A DNA stretch of 64,000 nt, taken from positions 66,458 to 130,457 of the forward strand of contig DDSV01000032.1 of NCBI GenBank assembly GCA_002344215.1, written 5' to 3'. Source of the stretch: Akkermansiaceae bacterium UBA2381. GTDB lineage: Bacteria > Verrucomicrobiota > Verrucomicrobiia > Verrucomicrobiales > DEV007. Numbering within the stretch: position 1 is the first letter of the stretch; every line of letters begins with the position of its first letter. Shown here piece after piece: positions 61,136 through 64,000 of the stretch. A program made the translations under genes and the position numbers. The notes under the pieces were generated by a model. That model was not told where the DNA came from, ran no database searches, and was given only the letters and a program-made list of their open reading frames with translations.

Positions 61136-62173
61136 ATGAAATACCGGGAAATTCCGCACACGGATCTTTGCGTCAGCCTCATCGGTTTGGGGACGATGAC
61201 CTGGGGTGAGCAGAACTCTGAAGCGGAGGGGCACGAGCAGATGGACTATGCCCTCGAAAGGGGCATCAATCTGATCGACACCGCCGAGATGTATCCGGTT
61301 CCGCCCCGACCGGAAACCTGCCACGAGACGGAGCGTATCATCGGCACCTGGCTGGCTTCACGGGGAACGAGGGACAAAGTGATCCTCGCAACCAAGGTGG
61401 TGGGGCCGGGGCCTCATGTGACCCATGTCCGGGAGGGCAACCGTCTTAACCGGACCAACATCAAGGCAGCGGTGGAAGGCAGCTTGAAACGTCTTCAGAC
61501 GGACCACATCGACCTGTATCAACTCCACTGGCCGGACCGGCCGGTGCCGCTTTTCGGGACGCGGGATTATTCACCGCCAAAGACCCGCGACTCGGTCCCC
61601 ATTGAGGAAACGCTCGGGGTTCTGTGGAATCTCGTCGAAGAGGGGAAAATTCGTCATGTCGGCCTTTCCAACGAAACGCCCTGGGGGACGATGCATTTTC
61701 TCGAGCTGGCGCGAAGCGGACCCTTTCCCCGGATGGTCACGATTCAGAATTCCTACAATCTCCTCAATCGCACCTTCGACAGCGGCCTCTCCGAAATTTG
61801 TCACGAGGAGGGAATCCGCCTCCTCGCGTATTCGCCTTTGGCCTTCGGGCGCCTCTCGGGAAAATACCGCGGGGGACAGCGTCCGGAGGGAGCAAGGTTA
61901 AGCCTCTGGGAGCGTTTTGCCCGATACAACGGACCCAACGCCGACGCGGCGATTGAAGAGTATGCCCGTATTGCGGATGAGGCCGGACTGGATCTGGCGC
62001 AGATGAGCCTCGCCTGGATCAACCAGCGCCCCCATGTCGCCAGCAACCTGATCGGAGCAACGACAATGGCGCAACTCAAGGCGAACATCGACAGTGTTGA
62101 TCTGGAACTGCCCGGCGAGGTAAGAAAAGCGATCGACACGGTTCACCACCGTTTTCCGAATCCCTGTCCTTGA
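61136..62173 (+). CDS. tas: Tas-like aldo/keto reductase
   Basis: A 345-residue NADP(H)-dependent aldo/keto reductase. The catalytic tetrad is visible: D48 and Y53 in LIDTAEMYPVP, K87 in ILATKVVG, and H131 in LYQLHWPDRP. The size and the block MYPVPPRPETCHETERIIGTWL closely follow the Tas subgroup of E. coli (about 346 residues). The substrate is unknown, probably a small aldehyde or ketone. The start at 61136 opens on MKYREIPHTDL; the longer frame overlaps the preceding gene. Confidence 0.9.
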   Translation: MKYREIPHTDLCVSLIGLGTMTWGEQNSEAEGHEQMDYALERGINLIDTAEMYPVPPRPETCHETERIIGTWLASRGTRDKVILATKVVGPGPHVTHVREGNRLNRTNIKAAVEGSLKRLQTDHIDLYQLHWPDRPVPLFGTRDYSPPKTRDSVPIEETLGVLWNLVEEGKIRHVGLSNETPWGTMHFLELARSGPFPRMVTIQNSYNLLNRTFDSGLSEICHEEGIRLLAYSPLAFGRLSGKYRGGQRPEGARLSLWERFARYNGPNADAAIEEYARIADEAGLDLAQMSLAWINQRPHVASNLIGATTMAQLKANIDSVDLELPGEVRKAIDTVHHRFPNPCP

Positions 62174-62248
62174 GGGAAGGGGATGCGGTGATCGGTCGTC
62201 CAGATCGGCAGCCGGAGCGGCCGCCCTACAGGCCATGTACCCGTGCGA

Positions 62249-63838
62249 CTAATCCTCCGGCTCGTGACGGGTGGCCTTTCCGAAGGGAAGGTAGGCACAG
62301 GCCAAGGTGAGGAGGGCGTTAACAGGGTAAAACCAGGGGAAGGCGATCTGCGGCCGGCTCTCGACCAGCCAACCCGTCTCGAATCCAAAGGCCTCAAGCA
62401 CCCGCGGGAGTTCAGGCCGGATCCAGGCGACAACGAGGACAGACAGGATAGTGCCGAAAATGATTCCCCCGAGATGCTTCCGGCCCGGAAGAATGGCGGC
62501 AAGCAACACACCGAGGAGCGGTCCGTAGGTGTAGGCCACCATCCCGAAGGCGAGGTCGATGAGGTTCTTGTTTTCGGACTCCGCATGTCCCTTCGCCATC
62601 CAGATCGTGAAAGCCGAGAGCAGAACCGCCCACACGAACACGGCGATGCGCGAGAGACGCACCATTTCGCCGCTGCGCTCCGCTCCTTCGACCCGTTTCC
62701 GGCCGAGTATGGCGGAGAGGCTTGTCTGGGAGAGCGCCGCGAGAGTCGAGTCGAGGCTTGAGATGGCGGCGGCAAACGCGCCCGCGAGGATCAGTCCGGT
62801 GATTCCCGGGGGAACCACGGTGGTGATCCAGGTGGGAAAGACAAAGTTCGCGTCTTTGGCGAAGAGTGCCGTTTCCGCCGGAGTCATACCCTTGATCTGA
62901 TACCAGGCAAAAAGTCCCGAGCCCACGGCCAGCATCACCAGGGTGATCACCAGCGAGACACTGCTCCAGACCATCGCCTTTCGGGCCTCGTGGGGCGTTC
63001 CGCAGCAGAAGATGCGCTGGGCATTCAGTTGGTCGGTGCCGAAAGCGGCGAGGTTCTGGAAGGGCATCGCGATGATGGCGACCCAGAAGGTGTAGTTCAG
63101 CATCGGGTTTTCCCAGGGGGCGGTGAAATCAAGGATGCGCATCTTGTCGACCGCGACCCCGTCGCCGGTGACGAAGGATCGGTTCACGGCGACGATCTCG
63201 GACCAGCCAAGCGCGTTCACGAGCCAGCCGAGCGCCAGCAGTCCACCGAAGATAAAAATGCCGAATTGAATGACGTCAGTCCAGATCACCGTGCGCATCC
63301 CGCCCATCAGGGTCCAGAGCAGCGCAAAGGCTCCGATCATGAGGATGCTCCAGGTCATGTCCCAGCCCGTTACGGTCTGTAATATCAGGGCGGTGACGAG
63401 GACTCGGACACTTTGTCCGAGAATGGCCCCCATAGAGAACAATCCGGTGACGAGGCGCCGCACGCCCTCGCCAAGTTGATTGCCCATGAAGTCGTAAGGG
63501 CTGTAGATCTCCCGCCGGTAATAAAGGGGAACAAGCCAGTAGGCGACAATGAAGCGGGCCGCGATGGAGCCCAGTCCCCACTGCAGGTAGGTCCAGTCTC
63601 CCTGGGCGGCATAGACGCCGCCCGGAACGCCGATGAAGGTCAGCGCGCTGATCTCCGTGGCGATCATTGAGCCGCTCACCGCCCACCAGGGCATCGTCCG
63701 ACCGCCGAGGAAGAAATCCTTCACCGTCGCCGCCTTCCCGGCGAGGCGGTGCCCCACCCAGGTCGTGAAGACCATGTAGAAGGCGACTACTCCCCAGTCG
63801 AGTGCGGTGAAGTGGCTGGCGATTTCGTTTGCGGGCAT
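62249..63838 (-). CDS. Sodium:solute symporter (SSS family)
   Basis: A 529-residue membrane protein with about 13 hydrophobic segments. FFLGGRTMPWWAVSGSMIATEISALTFIGVPG is the signature of transmembrane helices 1-2 of the SSS (SLC5-type) family, and ILAGAFAAAISSLDSTLAALSQTS in the second half is the conserved sodium-site region. It moves a sugar, sialic acid, uronate or similar solute with sodium across the inner membrane, so it is a possible uptake route for the sugars released by the island. The start at 63838 (MPANEIASH) is chosen over 63904, which adds a hydrophilic, non-family extension. Confidence 0.93.
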   Translation of the reverse strand: MPANEIASHFTALDWGVVAFYMVFTTWVGHRLAGKAATVKDFFLGGRTMPWWAVSGSMIATEISALTFIGVPGGVYAAQGDWTYLQWGLGSIAARFIVAYWLVPLYYRREIYSPYDFMGNQLGEGVRRLVTGLFSMGAILGQSVRVLVTALILQTVTGWDMTWSILMIGAFALLWTLMGGMRTVIWTDVIQFGIFIFGGLLALGWLVNALGWSEIVAVNRSFVTGDGVAVDKMRILDFTAPWENPMLNYTFWVAIIAMPFQNLAAFGTDQLNAQRIFCCGTPHEARKAMVWSSVSLVITLVMLAVGSGLFAWYQIKGMTPAETALFAKDANFVFPTWITTVVPPGITGLILAGAFAAAISSLDSTLAALSQTSLSAILGRKRVEGAERSGEMVRLSRIAVFVWAVLLSAFTIWMAKGHAESENKNLIDLAFGMVAYTYGPLLGVLLAAILPGRKHLGGIIFGTILSVLVVAWIRPELPRVLEAFGFETGWLVESRPQIAFPWFYPVNALLTLACAYLPFGKATRHEPED

Positions 63839-63930
63839 GGTCGGGAGCGTAAGCGAGTGGGGGGGCGCTTGTCCAGCGACTTGCGCCCCCTTCGCAGGGA
63901 CCAAACGCGCCTACCGCGCAAGGAACGAAC

Positions 63931-64000
63931 TCACGCGGCCTTGTCGAGATGAACGTAGGGATTCTCGTGTAATACGATGGGCTTGCGACCAGTCAGCAGT
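63931..64000 (-). CDS. C-terminal end of an unidentified protein
   Basis: A minus-strand frame enters from the right edge and ends at 63931. The visible C-terminus is LLTGRKPIVLHENPYVHLDKAA. It is too short to identify. It lies upstream of the symporter on the same strand with 92 bp between, so the two could be cotranscribed. Confidence 0.5.
   Translation of the reverse strand, partial: LLTGRKPIVLHENPYVHLDKAA

Overview
The window is GC-rich bacterial DNA. A PEP-CTERM protein with autotransporter-type beta-strand repeats, a DUF1592/DUF1552-type pair, a ThuA/SGNH/dehydrogenase/cytochrome c fusion and very many sulfatases all point to the PVC group, most likely a marine or polysaccharide-degrading verrucomicrobium. 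That placement is inferred from gene content; no rRNA, tRNA or CRISPR array was seen.

Left flank (1-17357). A truncated PEP-CTERM repeat protein ends at 1192 and is followed by two copies of a hairpin-ended repeat. A minus-strand trio follows (beta-helix protein, FAD oxidoreductase, LamG-like protein), divergent from a vanadium-haloperoxidase-type enzyme. Next come three small secreted or lipoprotein genes. Then come a sugar-type medium-chain dehydrogenase and a hexulose-phosphate-synthase/ketogulonate-decarboxylase-like gene, separated by a compact GxxExxY element with 42-bp inverted repeats; a PAS-AraC regulator is divergent from them. An oxidoreductase (Gfo/Idh/MocA) with a secreted alpha/beta hydrolase, and pdxA, complete this flank.

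Centre (17455-51398). A 34-kb block has every gene on the plus strand. It holds 18 sulfatase genes: six, then four non-sulfatase genes (DUF1592-type cytochrome, ceramidase-like, DUF1552, ConA-like), then twelve more sulfatases. Many junctions are ATGA overlaps or gaps under 30 bp, so much of the block is probably transcribed as one or a few long operons. All 18 carry the Cys form of the active site and all have export signals, so they need a formylglycine-generating maturase, which is not in the window. The sulfatases come from several subgroups, which suggests desulfation of one or more complex sulfated glycans at many different positions. Eleven of them carry Lys/Gly-rich GKGKGK-type tracts. 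No glycoside hydrolase or SusC/SusD-type transporter is in the block; the beta-helix trio on the left flank is the only candidate for backbone cleavage.

Right flank (51427-64000). A four-gene minus-strand operon (secreted hydrolase, condensation-type acyltransferase, ICMT-like membrane methyltransferase, threonine/serine dehydratase-like enzyme) is divergent from the 1409-residue ThuA fusion protein. Then come a minus-strand trio (DUF465, a 42-residue membrane peptide, a DksA-type zinc-finger protein), a secreted hypothetical protein, a Tas-like aldo/keto reductase, a sodium:solute symporter and the 3' end of an unidentified gene.
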